Shown here piece by piece: positions 1-15,289 of a stretch of DNA of 64,000 nucleotides. How positions within the stretch are numbered: position 1 is the stretch's first letter; each line of letters opens with the position of its first letter. The stretch spans positions 80,818,751 through 80,882,750 of the forward strand of contig OX422223.1 of the NCBI GenBank assembly GCA_949130495.1. The letters are read 5' to 3'. Origin of the DNA: Sambucus nigra (Eukaryota; Streptophyta; Magnoliopsida; Dipsacales; Adoxaceae). The notes under the pieces were generated by a model. The model was not told where the DNA came from and did no database searches. It saw nothing but the letters and a program-made list of their open reading frames with translations. A program made the position numbers and the translations under genes.

Positions 1-3000
1 TAGTTTTAATATTTCTAGACTCAGGCTTAAAAACTTGGCGTTAGTACGAAAACCCAATACAGCTCCCGAACGACCCCGTGAGTGGCACCAACAGCTCACA
101 TAGGACCAATGTAACTCGTAGGAACTAACCGTACGATCACGGGACTCCCGATTTGAGAATATGATGATAAATTTCATTTTTTAGACTTAGGCATAAATCC
201 AGGGCCTTAGTGTGGGTAAACCCGAAACAGCCCCCGAACGGCCCTATGAGTGGCACCAACACCTTGCACGGGACCAGTGTAACTTGTGAAAATTATTCGC
301 GCGATCACGGGACTCCCGGTTTGAGAATACGACGATAATTTGTATATTTCTAGACTTAGGATTAAAAACATGGCGTTTGTGGGTGAAAACCGAAACAGCC
401 GCCGAATGGCCTCGTGAGTTGCACCAACCCATCGCATCGAACCATTGTGACTAGTACGAACTGACCGCGGGATCATGGGACCCCCAGTTTGAGAATACGA
501 TGATAATTTGTATAATTTTAGACTTCGTCTTAAAAACATGGTGTTAGTGGGTGAAAAGCCGAAACAACCCCCGAACGGCCCGTGAGTGGCACCAACACCT
601 TGCAAAGGACCAAGGTAACTCGTACGAACTCACCGCGCGATCACATGACCTATGGTTTGAGAATACGATGATAATTTTCCTATTTGTAGTCTTAGGCTTA
701 AAAACATGGACTAAGTGGTGTGAAAACCCGAAACAGCCCCCAAACGGCCCCGGAAGTGGCACCAAAATCTCGCTCGGGACCATTGTAACTCGTAGGAATT
801 GTCCGTGCGATCACGGGACTACCGGTTTGAGATTACGACGATAATTTGCATATTTCCAGACTTAGTCTTAAAAATATGGCGTTAGTGGGTGAAAACCCTA
901 AATATCCCTTGAACGGCCCCGTGAGTTGCACCAACACCTCGCACGGGTCCAGTGTAACTCGTAGGAACTATTCGCGCAATCTCGGGACTCCCGGTTTGAG
1001 AATACAATGATAATTTGCATATTTTTAGACTTAGGCTTAAAAACATGGCGTTAGTGACCCGAAATAGCGCCCGAATGGAGCCGTGAGTGACACTAACACC
1101 TCGCACGGGACCAATAAACTCGTAGGAACTGTTGGTGCGATCAAGGGACTCTGCATTTGAGAATACGACGATAATTTGCATAATTTTAGACATAGGCTTA
1201 AAAACATGGCATTAATGGGTGAAAACCCGAAATAGCCCACGAACGGCCCCTTGAATGGCTCCAACACCTCGCACGGGACCAATGTAACTCGTACGAACTA
1301 ACCGCGTGATCACGGGACCCCCGGTTGGACAATACGACGATTATTTGCATATTTCTAGACTTAAGCTTAAAAACATGGTGTTAGTGGGTGAAAATCCGAA
1401 ACAACCCCCCGAACGGCCCCATGAGTGGCACCAACACCTCACACGGTTCCAATGTAACTCGTACGAACTGTTCGCACGATCATGCGACTCTCGATTTGAG
1501 AATAGAACGATAATTTGCAAAATTCTAGATTTAGGCTTAAAAACATGGCCATAGTGGGTGAAAATCAGAAACAGCCCCGGAACGGCCCCGGGACCAATGT
1601 AACTCGTACGAACTGAGCGCACGATCACGGGACCCTCAGTTTGATAATAATACGACAATTTTCATATTTCTCGACTTTGGCTTAAAAACATGGTGTTAGT
1701 GGGTGAAAACTCAAAATAGCCCATAAACGGCCCCGTGAGTGGCACCAACACCTCGCATAGGACCAATGTAACTCGTACAAACTATTCGCGCGATCTTGGG
1801 ACTCCCGATTTGAGAATACAACGATAATTTGCATAATTCTAGATTTAGGCTTAAAAACATGGCGTTAGTGGGTGAAAACTCGAAACAACCCCCGAACTGC
1901 CCTGTTAGTGTCACCAACACCTCTCCCGGGACCAATGTAACTCGTACGAACTGAGCGTGCGATCACGGGACCCCTAGTTTGATTATAATACAACAATTTG
2001 CATATGTCTCAACTTCAGCTTAAAAACATGGCGTTAGTGGGTGAAAACTCGAAACAGCCCCCGAACGGCCCCGGGAGTGCCCCCAACACCTCGTATGGGA
2101 CCAATGTAAGTCGTATAAATTGACCGCTGGTTCACGGAACCCCTGGTTTGAGAATACGCCGATCATTTCTATATTTCTCGACTTAGGCTTAAAAAATGGC
2201 GTTAGTGGTGTGAAAAGCCGAAACAGCCCCGAACAGCCCCGTGAGTGGCACTAACACCTCTCACGGGACCCACGTAACTCGTACGAACTGACTGCACGAT
2301 ACGGGACCCCCGGTTTGATAATATGCGATAATTTTCATATTTCTTGGCTTAGGCTTAAAAGTATGGCGTTAGTGGGTGAAAACCCTAAACAGCCCCCGAA
2401 CGGCCCCGTGAGTGACAACAACACCTCGAACGGGACCAATGTTAGTCGTACGAACTGTCCGCATGATCACGGGACTCTCAGTTTGAGAATACGATGATAA
2501 TTTGCATAATTCTAGACCTAGGCTTAAAAACATGGCGTTAGTGGGTGAAAACCCCAGATAGCCCTCGAACGGCCCCGTGAGTGCACCAACACCTCTCCCG
2601 GGACTAATATAACTCGTATGAACTGAGCGCCCGATCACGGAACCCCCGATTTGAGAATATGATGATAATTTTCATATTTCTAGACTTAGGCTTAAAAATA
2701 TGGTGTTTGTGGGTGAAAATTCTGAACAACCCCTGAACGGCCCCCATGAGTGGACTTAGCACCTCGCACGGGACCAATGTAACTCGTACAAACTGACCGT
2801 ATAATCACGGGATCCCCAGTTTGAGAATACGACAATAATTATCATATTTTTATACTTCTTAAAAACTCGGCGTTAGTGGGGGAAAACCCAAAACGGCCCC
2901 AAAACGGCCCCTTGAGTGGCACCAACACCTCACATGATACAAATGTAACTCGTGAGAACTGTCTGTGTGATCACGGGTCTCTCGATTTAAGAATATGATG

Positions 3001-6000
3001 ATAATTTGCATATTTCTAGACTTAGGTTTAAAAGCACGGCGTTAGTGGGTGAAAAGCTCAAACAACCCCCGAACGGCTCCGTGAATTGCACCAATAACTC
3101 GTACGGGACCACTATAACTCATACGAACTGATCGCGGGATCTTAGGACTCCAGGTTTGAGAATACGATGATAATTTGCATTTTCTAGACTTAGGGTTAAA
3201 AACTTGGCGTGAGTGGGGGAAAACCCGAAACAGCCCCCGAACGGCCCCGTGAGTGACAGCAACACCTCGAACGAGACCAATGTAACTCGTACGAATTGTT
3301 CGCGCGATCACGGGACTCCCAATTTGAGAATACAATGATAATTTGCATAATTCTAGACCTAGGCTTAAAAACATGGTGTTAGTGGGTGAAAACCCGAAAT
3401 AGCCCTCGAACGGCCCCGTGAGTGCACCAACACCTCTCCCGGGACCAATGTAACTCGTACGAATTGAGTGCCCAATCACCGAACCCCCGGTTTGAGAATA
3501 CGATAATAATTTCCATATTTCATGACTTAGGCTTAAAAACATGGTGTTTGTGTGTGAAAACTCGAAACAGCCCCCGAAGGGCCCTGTGAGTGGCCTTAGC
3601 ACCTCGCACGAGACCAATGTAACTCGTATAAACTGACCGCGCAATCACGGGATCCCCAGTTTGAGATTACGACAATAATTAGCATATTTTTAGACTTTTT
3701 AAAAACTCATTGTTAGTGGGGGAAAACCCAAAATAGCCCTCAAATGTCCCCGTTAGTGGCACGAACACCTCACACGATACAAATGTAACTCGTGAGAACT
3801 GTCCGTGTGATCACGGGACTCCCGATTTCAGAATACGATGATAATTTGCATATTTCTAGACTTAGGCTTAAAAACACGGCGTTAGTGGGTGAAAAGATGA
3901 AATAGCACCCAAACGGCTCCATGAATGGCACCAATAACTCGTACGGGACCAATGTAACTTGTACGAACTGATCGCAGGATCATGGGACTCTCGGTTTGAG
4001 AATATGATGATAATTTGCATATTTCTTGATTAAGGGTTAAAAACTTATCTTTAGTGGGGAAAAGCCCAAAACAGACCCCGAACGGCCCCTTGAGTGGCTC
4101 CAACACCTCGTGCGGGACCAATGCAACTCGTACTAACTGACCGCGTGATCATGGGACTGCCGATTTTAGAATACGATGATAATTTGCATATTTCTAGACT
4201 TAGACTTAAAAACTTGGCGTTAGTGGGGGAAAACCTGAAATAGCCCTCGAACGGCCCCGTGAGTGCACCACACCTTTCCCAGGACAAATATAACTTGTAT
4301 GAACTGAGCTCCCGATCGCGGAACCCCCAGTTTGAGAATAGGATGATAATTTGCATATTTCTAGACTTAGGCTTAAAAACATGGCGTTAGTGGGTGAAAA
4401 GCTGAAACAACCCCCGAACGGCTCCGTGAATGGCACCAATAACTCGTACGGGACCAATGTAACTCGTACGAACTGATCGCGGGATCATGGGACTCCAGGT
4501 TTGGGAATACGATGATAATTTGCATATTTCTAGACTTAGAGTTTAAAACTTGGCGTGAGTGGGGGAAATCCCGAAACAGCCCCCGAACGACCCCTTGAGA
4601 GGCACCAACACCTCGCACAGGACCAATGCAACTCGTACTAACTGACCACGCGATCACGGGACTGCCGATTTGAGAATACGACAATAATTTGCATACTTAC
4701 AGATTTAGGCTTAAAAACTTGGCGTTAGTGAGGGAAAACCCGAAATAGCCCCCGAACGGACCCGTGAGTGGCACCAACACCTTGCACGGGTCCAATGTAA
4801 CTCGTACGAACTGTTCGCGCGATCACGGGACTCCTGATTTGAGAATACGATGATAATTTCCAAATTTATAGACTTATGATTAAAAACACGACGTTAGTGG
4901 GTGAAAAGCCGAAATAGCCCCCGAACGCCCCCATGAGTGGCACCAACACATAGCATGGGACCAATGTAACTCGTACGAACTAACCGCGAGATCACGGGAC
5001 CCCCGGATTGAGAATATGATGATAATTTGTATATTTCCAGACTTAGGCATAAAAAATGGCGTTAGTGGGTGAAAAGCCGAAACAGCCCCCGAACGGCCTC
5101 GTGAGTGGCACCAATACCTCGCACGGGACCAAAGAAACTTGTACGAACTGATCGTGCGATCATGGGACCCCGGTTTGAGAATACGATGATTATTTGCATA
5201 TTTCTAGACTTAGGCTTAAAAATGTGGCGCCAGTGAGTCTAAACCCGAAAGAGCCGTCGAACGGCCCCGTGAGTGGAACCAACACCTCGCACGGGACTAA
5301 TGTAACTCGTACGAACAGTCCGCGCGATCACATGACTCTTGGTTTGAGAATACGAGGATAATTTGCATAATTCTAGACTTAGGCTTAAAAACATTGCGTT
5401 TGTGGGTGAAAAACTGAAACATCCCCCGATTGGCCCCGTGAGTGGCACCAACAACTCGCACGGGACCAATGTAACTCGTAGGAACTGTTCGCACGATCAC
5501 GGGACTCGCGGTTTGAGAATACGACGATACTTTGCATATTTGTAGACTTAGGCTTAAAAACATGCTGTTAGTGGGTCAAAACCCGAAAAAGCCCCCGAAT
5601 GGCCACGTGAATGGCACCAACATCTCCCCCGGGACCAATGTAACTCGTAGGAATTGACCGCGCGGTCACGGGATTGCTGGTTTGAGAATATGAAGATAAT
5701 TTTCATATTTCTAGACTTAAGCTTAACAACTTAGCGTTAGTGGGGCAAAACATGAAACAGCCCCCGAACGGCCCCTTGAGTGGCACCAACACCTCGTACG
5801 GGACCAATGTAACTCGTACTAACTGGCCGCGTTATCATAGGACTGGCAGTTTAAGAATACGACAATAATTTGCATATTTCTAAACTTGGGCTTAAAAACA
5901 TGGCGTTGGAGGGGAAAACCCAAAACAGCCCCCGAACGGCCCTATAAGTGAGACCAACACCTCGCACGGGTCAATGTAACTCGTACCAACTGTCTGCATG

Positions 6001-9000
6001 ATCACGAGAATCTCGATTTAAGAATACGATGATAATTTGCATATTTCTAGACTTAGGATGAAAAACATGGCGTCAATGAGTCAAGACCTGAAACAGCCCT
6101 CGAACGTTCTCGTGAGTGGCGCAAACACCTCGCACGGGACTAATGTAACTCGTACGAACTGTCTGGGCGATCACGGGACTCCCGGTTTGAGAATAGGATG
6201 ATAATTTGCATAATTCTACACTTAGCCTTAAAAACTTGGCATTAGTGGGTGAAAACCTGAAATAGCCCCCGAACGGCCACGTGAGTGGCACCAACACCTC
6301 CCAAGGGGCCAATGTAACTCGTACGAACTGTCCGCGCGATCATGGGACTCCCGGTTTGAGAATATAATGATAATTTAAAAATAGTAGGACTTAAGCTTAA
6401 AAACAAGGCTTTAAAGAGAGAAAACACGAAACAACCCTCCGAATGACCCCGTGAGTGGCACCAACACCTCGTACGAGACCAATGTAACTCGTAGGAACTG
6501 TCCGCACGATCACGGGACTCCCGGTTTGAGAATATGATGATAATTTGCATATTTATAGACTTAGGCTTAAAAACATCACGTTAGTGAGAGAAAAGCCAAA
6601 ACAACCCCCAAACGGCCCCGAGAGGGGCACCTACACTTCGCATGGGACCAATGTAACTCGTACAAACTGACCGCGAGATCACGGGACCCACGGTTTGAGA
6701 AAATAATGATAATTTGTATATTTCAAGACTTAGCCTTACAAACATGGCGTTAGTGGGTGAAAAGTCAAAACAGACCAAGAACGGACCCGTGAGTGGCACC
6801 ACCTAATCGCCCAGGACCAATATAACTCGTACAAACTGATCGCGCGATCACGGGACCCCCGGCTTGAAAATACGATGATAATTTGCATATTTCTAGACTT
6901 AGGCTTAAACATATGGCGTTAGTGGGTGAAAACCCAAAATAGCCCCGGAACGTCCCCGTGAGTGGCACCAACACCTCGCATGAGACCAATGTAACTCGTA
7001 CGAACTGTCCGCGCAATCACGGCACTCTCGATTTGAGAATATGATAATAATTTACATATTTCTAGAATTAAGCTTAAAAACATGCTGTTAGTGGGTCAAA
7101 AGCTGAAAAAGCCCCCAAACGGCCACGTGAGTGGCACCAACATCTCCCATGGGACCAATGTAACTCTTAAGAATTGTCTGCGTGATCACGGGACTCCCGG
7201 TTTGAGAATACGATGATAATTTGCATATTTCTAGACTTAGGCCTAAAAACATGGCATTAGTGGGGAAAACCCGAAACAGCCCCCGAACGGCCACGTGAGT
7301 GGCACCAACACCTCCCATGGGACGAATATAACTCTTACGAATTGACCGCACGATCACGGGACTGCAAGTTTGAGAATACCAGGAAATTTTTCATATTTCT
7401 AGAATTAGGCTTAAAAACATGGCGTTCGTGGGGGAAAACCCAAAACATCCCTCTAACGACCCCGTGAGTGGCACCAACACCTCGCATGGGACGAATGTAA
7501 CTCGTACGAAGTGATCGCGCGATCACCGGACCCCCGGTTTGATAATACGGCGATAATTTGCATATTTCTAGACCTAGGCTTAAAAACTTGACATTAGTGT
7601 GCGAAAACCCAATACAGCTCCCGAACGGCCCCGTGAGTGGCACTAACAGCTCACACGAGACCAATGTAACTATTAGGAACTGTCCGCATGATCACAGGAC
7701 TCCCGATTTGAGAATATGATGATAAATTGCATATTTTTAGACTTAGGCATAAAACCAGGGCCTTAGTGGGGGTAAACCCGAAACAACCCCCGAACGGCCC
7801 TGTGAGTGGCACCAACACCTTGAACGGGACCAATGTAACTTGTGAGAACTATCCACGCAATCACAGGACTCCCGATTTGAGAATACGACAATAATTTGTA
7901 TATTTCTAGACTTAGGCTTAAAAACCTGGCGTTTGTAGGTGAAAATCGAAACATCCCCTGAATGGCCCGTGAGTTGCACCAACCCATCGCATTGGACCAT
8001 TGTAACTAGTAAGAACTGACCGCGGGATCACGGGACCCCCGATTTGAGAATACGATGATAATTTGTATATTTCTAGACTTAGGCTTAAAAACATGGCGTT
8101 AGTGGGTGAAAAGCCAAAACAGCCCCCGAACGGCCCCGTGAGTGGCACTAACACCTTACTCAGGACCTATGTAACTCGTACGAACTGACCACGTGATCAC
8201 AGGACCCCCAATTTGAGAATACGATGATAATTTTCCTATTTCTAGTCTTAGGCTTAAAAACGTGGACTAAGTGGTGTGAAAACCCGAAATCACCCCCGAA
8301 CGGCTCCGGGAGTGGCACCAACACCTCGCTCAGGACCATTGTAACTCGTAGGAAATGTCCGTGCGATCACGGGATTACCGATTTGAGAATACGATGATAA
8401 TTTACATATTTTTAAACTTAGGCTTAAAAACATGGCGTTAGTGGGTGAAAACCCGAAACATCCCCTGAACGGCCCCGTGAGTGGCACCAACACCTCGCAC
8501 GGGACCAGTGTAACTCGTAGGAACTGTTCGCACAATCACGGGACTCTTGGTTTGAGAATACAACGATAATTTTCATATTTTTACACTTAGGCATAAAAAC
8601 ATGGCGTTAGTGACCCAAAATAGCCCCCAAACGGCCCCGTAAGTGACACCAACAGCTCGCACGGGACCAATGAAGTCGTAGGAACTGTCCGGGCGATCAA
8701 GGGACTCTGCGTTTGGGAATACGATGATAATTTGCATAATTTTAGACTTAGGCTTAAAAACTCGAAATAGCCCACAAACGACCCCTTGAATGGCTCCAAC
8801 ACCTCGCGCGGAACCAATGTAACTCGTACGAACTGATCGTGCGATCACGGGACCTCCGATTGGAGAATACGATGATTATTTGCATATTTCTATACTTAGG
8901 CTTAAAAACATGGCGTTAGTGGGTGAAAATCCAAAACAGCCCCCCGAACGGACCCATGAGTGGCACCAACACATCGCACGGGACCAATGTAACTCGTACG

Positions 9001-9750
9001 AACTATTCGCGCGATCATGGGACTCCCGATTTGAGAATACAATGATAATAATCATAATTCTAGATTTAGTCTTAAAAACATGGCGATAGTGGGTGAAAAC
9101 CCGAAATAGCCCCGGAACTGCCCTGTGAGTGTCACCAACACCTCTCCTGGGACCAATGTAACTCGTACGAACTAAGCGCACGATCACGGGACCCCCAGTT
9201 TGATAATAATACGACAATTTGCATATTTCTCGACTTCACCTTAAAACCATGGCGTTAGTGGGTGAAAACTCGAAACAGCCCCCGAACGGCCCCGTGAGTG
9301 GCACACACACCTCGCACAGGACCAATGTAACTCATACGAACTCTTCACGTGATCATGGGACTCCCAATTTGAGAATATAGTGATAATTTGCATAATTCTA
9401 GATTTAGGCTTAAAAATGGCGTTAGTGGGTGAAAACCCGAAACAGCCCCGGAACGGCCCCGTGAGTGGCACCACCACCTTGCATGGGACCAATATAACTC
9501 CTATGAACTGTCCGCGCGATCACGGGACTCCCATTTTGAGAATACGACGATAATTTTCATATTTCTAAACTTCAGCTTAAAAACATGGCGTTAATGAGTG
9601 AAAACTCGAAACATCTCCCGAACGGCCCCGGGAGTGCCCCCAACACCTCGCATGGGACCAATGTAACTCGTATAAATTGACCGCGGGTTCCCGGGACCCC
9701 CGGTTTGAGAATATGATGATAATTTCTATATTTATAAACTTAGTTTTAAA
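1..9750 (+). repeat. Long-range satellite duplication, offset about 7,556 bp (about 45 monomers)
   Basis: A run of distinctive variants in 1-2,250 reappears in the same order in about 7,556-9,750. Examples: AATACAGCTC at 56 and 7,611; CCAGGGCCTTAG at 199 and 7,755; GTGAGTTGCACCAACCC at 414 and 7,969; GGACTAAGTGGTGTG at 708 and 8,264; GTGACCC at 1,054 and 8,610; a GGGAGTGCCCC monomer at 2,073 and 9,630. Offsets stay at 7,555-7,559, except where the second copy has lost about 21 bp near 8,760. The match continues past 2.2 kb with a smaller offset (about 5,878 by 5,230/11,108), because the left copy carries extra local duplications. Confidence 0.85.
2400..4860 (+). repeat. Local 840-bp (5-monomer) amplification inside the satellite
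   Basis: The variant GTGAGTGACAACAACACC or GTGAGTGACAGCAACACC with the following GAACG occurs near 2,411 and 3,250. The variant AAAAACTC after GACTT occurs near 2,852 and 3,692, and the GGCTCCGTGAATGG/ACCAATAACTCG monomer near 3,060, 3,900 and 4,400. The first offsets are about 840 bp, which is five monomers less a few bases. The related blocks at 9.6-11.1 kb and 12.3-14.1 kb hold fewer of these monomers, so this amplification (or loss in the other blocks) happened after the larger duplication. Confidence 0.65.
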
Positions 9751-12700
9751 AAATGGCGTTAGTGGTGTGAAAAGTCGAAACAACCCCGAATGGCCCCGTG
9801 AGTGGCACTGACCCCTCTCACGGGACCAATGTAACTCGTATGAACTGAGCACCCGATCACAGAACCCCCGGTTTGAGAATACGACGATAATTTCTATATT
9901 TCTAGACTTAGGCTTAAAAACATGGTGTTTGTGTGTGAAAACTCGAAATAGCCCCCGAACGGCACCGTGAGTGGCCTTAGCACCTCGCACGGGACCAATG
10001 TAACTCGTATAAACTGACCGCTCAATCACGGGATCCCCAGTTTGAGATTATGATGATAATTAGCATATTTTTAGACTTTTTAAAAACTCAGCATTAGTGG
10101 GGGAAAACCCGAAACAGCCCTCAAACGGCCCCGTTAGTGGCACGAACACCTCACACGATACAAATGTAACTCATGAGAACTGTCCGTGTGATCACGGGAC
10201 TCCTGATTTAAGAATACGATGATAATTTGTATATTTTTAGACTTAGGCTTAAAAACACGGTGTTAGTGGGTGAAAAGCTGAAACAGCCCCCAAACGGCTC
10301 CATGAATGGCACCAATAACTCGTACAGGACCAATGTAACTTGTACAAACTGATTGCGGGATCATGGGACTCTAGGTATTGAGAATATGATGATAATTTGC
10401 ATATTTCTAGACTAAGGGTTAAAAACTTGGCGTTAGTGGGGAAAAACCCAAAACATCCACCGAACGGCCCCTTGAGTGGCACCAACACTTTGCACGGGAC
10501 CAATGCAACTCGTACTAACTGACCGCGCGATCAGGGGATTGCCGATTTGAGAATACTATGATAATTTGCATATTTCTAGACTTAGACTAAAAAACTTGGC
10601 GTTAGTGGGGGAAAACTCAAAATAGCCCCCGAACGGCCCCGTGAGTAGCTCCAACACCTCGCACAGGTCCAATATAACTCGTACGAACTGTCCGCGCGAT
10701 CACGGGACTCCTGGTTTGAGAATACGATAATAATTTGCATATTTATAGACTTAGGATTAAAAACATTGCGTTAGTGGGTGAAAAGCCGAAATAGCCCTCG
10801 AAAGGCCCCATGAGTGGCACCAACACATCGCATGGGACCAATGTAACTCGTACGAACTGACCGCAGGATCACAGGATCCCCGGATTGAGAATACGATAAA
10901 AATTTGTATATTTCTAGACTTAGGCTTAAAAAATGGTGTTAGTGGGTGAAAAGCCGAAACAACCCCCGAACGGCCTCGTGAGTGGCACCAACTCCTCGCA
11001 CGGGACCAAAGTAACTTGGACGAACTGATCGCGTGATCACGGGACCCCTGGTTTGAGAAAACAATGATTATTTGCATATTTCTAGACTTAGTCTTAAAAA
11101 CATGGCGTCAGTGAGTCAAAACCCGAAAGAGCCCTCGAACGGCCCCGTGAGTGGGACCAACACCTCGCACGGGACTAATGTAACTCCTACGAACTGTCCG
11201 CGTGATCACGGGACTCCTGATTTGAGAATTCGATGATAATTTGCATAATTCTAGACTTAGGCATAAAAACATGGCATTAGTGAGTGAAAACCCGAAACAT
11301 CCCCCGAACGGCCCTGTGAGTGGCACCAACAACTCGCACGGGACCAATGTAACTTGTAGGAACTGTTGCACGATCACGGGACTCCCAGTTTAAGAATACG
11401 ATGATACTCTGCATATTTATAGACTTAGGCTTAAAAACATGCTGTTAGTGGGTGAAAACCTGAAACAGCTCCCAAACGGCCACGTAAGTGGCACCAACAT
11501 CTCCCAAGGGACCAATGTAACTCGTACGAACTGACCACAAGATCACGGGATTGCTGGTTTGAGAATACGATGATAATTTTCATATTTTTAAACTTAGGCT
11601 TAAAAACTTAGCGTTAGTGGAGAAAAACCCGAAACTGCCCCCAAACGGCCCCTTGAGTGGCACCAACACCTCACACGGGACCAATGTAACTCGTACTAAC
11701 CGGACGCGTTATCATAGGACTGCCGAATTGAGAATACGATGATAATTTACATATTTCTAAACTTAGGCTTAAAAACATGGCGTTGGTGCGGAAAAACCCA
11801 AAACAGCCCCCAAACGGCCCCGTAAGTGGCACCAACACCTCGCACGGGTCCAATGTAACTCGTACCAACTGTTCGCCTGATCACGAGAATCTCAGTTTGA
11901 GAATACAATAATAATTTGCATATTACAAGAGTTAGGATTAAAAATATGGCATCTATGAGTCAAAACCTTGAACAGCCCTCGAACGGCCCCGTGAGTGGCA
12001 CCAACACCTCACACAGGACCAATGTAACTCGTACGAGCTGTTCGCGCGATCATGGGACTCCCTATTTGAGAATATAACGATAATTTGCATAATTCTAGAT
12101 TTAGGCTTAAAAATATGGCGTTAGTGGGTGAAAACTTGAAACAGCCCTGGAACGGCCCCGTGAGTGGCATCACCACCTTGCATGGGACCAATATAACTCC
12201 TACGAACTGTTCGCGCGATCACGGGACTCCCAGTTTGAGAATACGATGATAATTTTCATATTTCTAGACTTTGGCTTAAAAATATGGCGTTAGTGAGTGA
12301 AAATTCGAAACATCTCCCGAACGGCCCCGGGAGTGCCCTCAACACCTCGCATGGGACCAATGTAACTCGTATAAATTGACCGCGGGTTCACGGGACCCCC
12401 GGTTTGAAAATATGATGATAATTTCTATATTTATAGACTTAGTTTTAAAAAATGGTGTTAGTGGTGTGAAAAGCCGAAACAGACCCGAACGGCCCCGAGA
12501 GTGGCACTAAAACCTCGCATGGGACCAATGTAACTCGTACGAACTGACCGCATGATAACGGGAATCCTGGTTTGATAATATGATGATAATTTGCATATTT
12601 CTAGACTTAGGCTTAAAAACATGGCGTTAGTGGGTCAAATCTCGAAACAGCCCCCGAACGGCCCGGTGAGTGACAGCAACACCTCGAACGGGACTAATGT

Positions 12701-15200
12701 AACTCGCACGAATTGTCCGTGCAATAACGGGACTCCCAGTTTGAGAATACAATGATAATTTGCATAATTCTATACATAGGCTTAAAAATATGGCGTTAGT
12801 GGCTGAAAACCCGAAATAGCCCTCGAACGGCCCCGTGAGTGCACCAACACCTCTCCCGGGACCAATGTAACTTGTACGAACTGAGCGCCCGATCATGGAA
12901 CCCCCAGTTTGAGAATACGATGATAATTTCCATATTTCTAGACTTAGGCTTAAAAACATGGTGTTTGTGGGTGAAGACTCGAAACAGCCCCCAAACGGCC
13001 CTGTGAGTGGCCTTAACACCTCGCACGGGACCAATATAACTTGTATAAACTGACCGAGCAATCATGGGATCCCTAGTTTGAGATTACGATGATAATTAGC
13101 ATATTTTTAGACTTCTTAAAAACTCGGTGTTAGTGGGGGAAAACCCGAAACAGCCCCCAAATGGCCCCATCAGTGGCACCAACACCTCACACGATACAAA
13201 TGTAACTCATGAGAACTGTGCGTGTGATCACGGGACTCCCGATTTAAGAATACGATGATAATTTGCATATTTCTAGACGTAGGCTTAAAAATAACGGCGT
13301 TAGTGGGTGAAAAGCTGACACAACCCCCGAACGGCGCCATGAATGGCACTAATAACTCGTACGGGACCAATGTAGCTCGTACGAACTGATCGCGAGATCA
13401 TGGGATTCCCGATTTGAGAATACGATGATAATTTTCATATTTCTAGACTAAGGGTAACAAACTTGGCGTTAGTGGGGAAAAACCCGAAACAGCCCCCGAA
13501 CGGCCCCTTGAGTGGCACCAATACCTCGCACGGGACCAATGCAACTCGTACTAACTGATCGCGTGATCACGGGATTTCCGATTTGAGAATTCGATGATAA
13601 TTTGCATATTTCTAGACTTAGGCTTAAAAACTTGGCGTTAGTGGGCGAAAACTCGAAATAGCCCCCGAACGGCCCCGTGAGTGGCGACAACACCTCGCAC
13701 AGGTCCAATGTAACTCGTACGAACTGTCTGCGCGATCACGGGACTCCCGGTTTAAGAATACGATGATAATTTGCACATTTATATACTTAGGATTAAAAAC
13801 ATGACGTTAGTGGGTGAAAAGCCAAAATAGCCCCCGAACGACCCCATGAGTGGCACCAACACATCGCATGGGACCAATGTAACTCGTACGAACTGACCGC
13901 GGCATCACGGGACCCCCAGATTGAGAATACATTGATAATATGTATATTTCTAGACTTAGGCTTAAAAAATGGTGTTAGTGGGTGAAAAGCCAAAACAGCC
14001 CCCGAACGACATCGTGAGTAGCACCAACACCTCGCACGGGACTAAAGTAACTTGTACGAACTGATCACGTGATCACGAGACCCCGAATTTGAGAATACAA
14101 TGATTATTTGTATATTTTTATACTTAGGCTTAAAAACATGGTGTCAGTGAGTCAAAACCTGAAAGAGCCCTCGAACGGCCCCATGAGTGGCACCAACACC
14201 TCGCACGGGACAAATGTAACTCGTACGAACTGTCCGTGCGATCACGGGACTCTCTGTTTGAGAATACGATGATAATTTGCATAATTCTAGACTTAGGCTT
14301 AAAAACATGGCGTTAGTGGGTGAGAACTCGAAGCATTCCCCGAACAGCCCTGTGAGTGGCACCAACAACTCGCACGGAACCAATGTAAATCGTAGGAACT
14401 GTTCGCACAATCACAGAACTCCCAGTTTGAGAATACGATGACACTTTGCATATTTTTAGACTTAGGCTTAAAAACATGGTGTTAGTGGGTGGAAACTCGA
14501 AACTGCCCCCGAACGGCCAGGTGAGTGGCACCAACATCTCCCACGGGACCAATGTAACTCGTACGAACTGACCGCACGATCACGGGATTGCTGGTTTGAT
14601 AATACGATGATAATTTTCATATTTCTAGACTTAGGTTTAAAAACTTGGCGTTAGTGGGGAAAAACTCGAAACTTCACCCGAACGGCCCCTTGAGTTTCAC
14701 CAACACCTCGCACGGGACCAATGTAACTCGTACTAACTGGCCGCATTATCATAGGAAGGCCGACTTGAGAATACGACGATAATTTTCATATTTCTAAACT
14801 TAGGCTTAAAAACATGGCGTTGGAGAGGGAAAACTGAAAACAACCCCCGAACGGCCCCATAAGTGGCACCAACACCTCGCACGGGTCCAATGTAACTTGT
14901 ACCAACTGTCCGCGCGATCAAGAGAATCTCGATTTGAGAATACGATGATAATTTGCATATTGCTAGACTTAGGATTAAAAATATGGCATCAATGAGTCAA
15001 AACCTGAAACAACCCTCGAACAGTCCCGTGAGTGGCATAAACACCTCGCACGGGACTAATGTAACTCGTACGAACTGTTCGCGCGATCACGGGACTCCGG
15101 GTTTGAGAATACAACGATAATTTGCATAATTCTAGAATTAGGCTTCAAAACATGGCGTTAGTGGGTTAAAACCTGAAACAGCCCCCGAATGGCCACGAGA
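9200..15200 (+). repeat. 3.04-kb (18-mer) tandem higher-order repeat, two copies
   Basis: Paired markers show one block at about 9.2-12.1 kb followed by a second at about 12.0-15.2 kb. GACTT(T/C)TTAAAAACTC lies at 10,074 and 13,110; TCAGTGAGTCAAAAC at 11,108 and 14,144; TGGCGTTGG at 11,778 and 14,815; TGGCATC(T/A)ATGAGTC at 11,947 and 14,984. The last four offsets are 3,036-3,037. Earlier markers (9,630 and 12,329) are 2,699 apart because the first copy lacks two monomers near 9,830. The same series also matches 5,230-6,070 in the left part of the array. Confidence 0.85.
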
Positions 15201-15289
15201 GTGGCACCAATACCTCCCACAGAACCAATGTAACTCGTACGCACTGTCCGCGCGATCACGGGACTCCCGGTTTGAGAATACGATGATAA

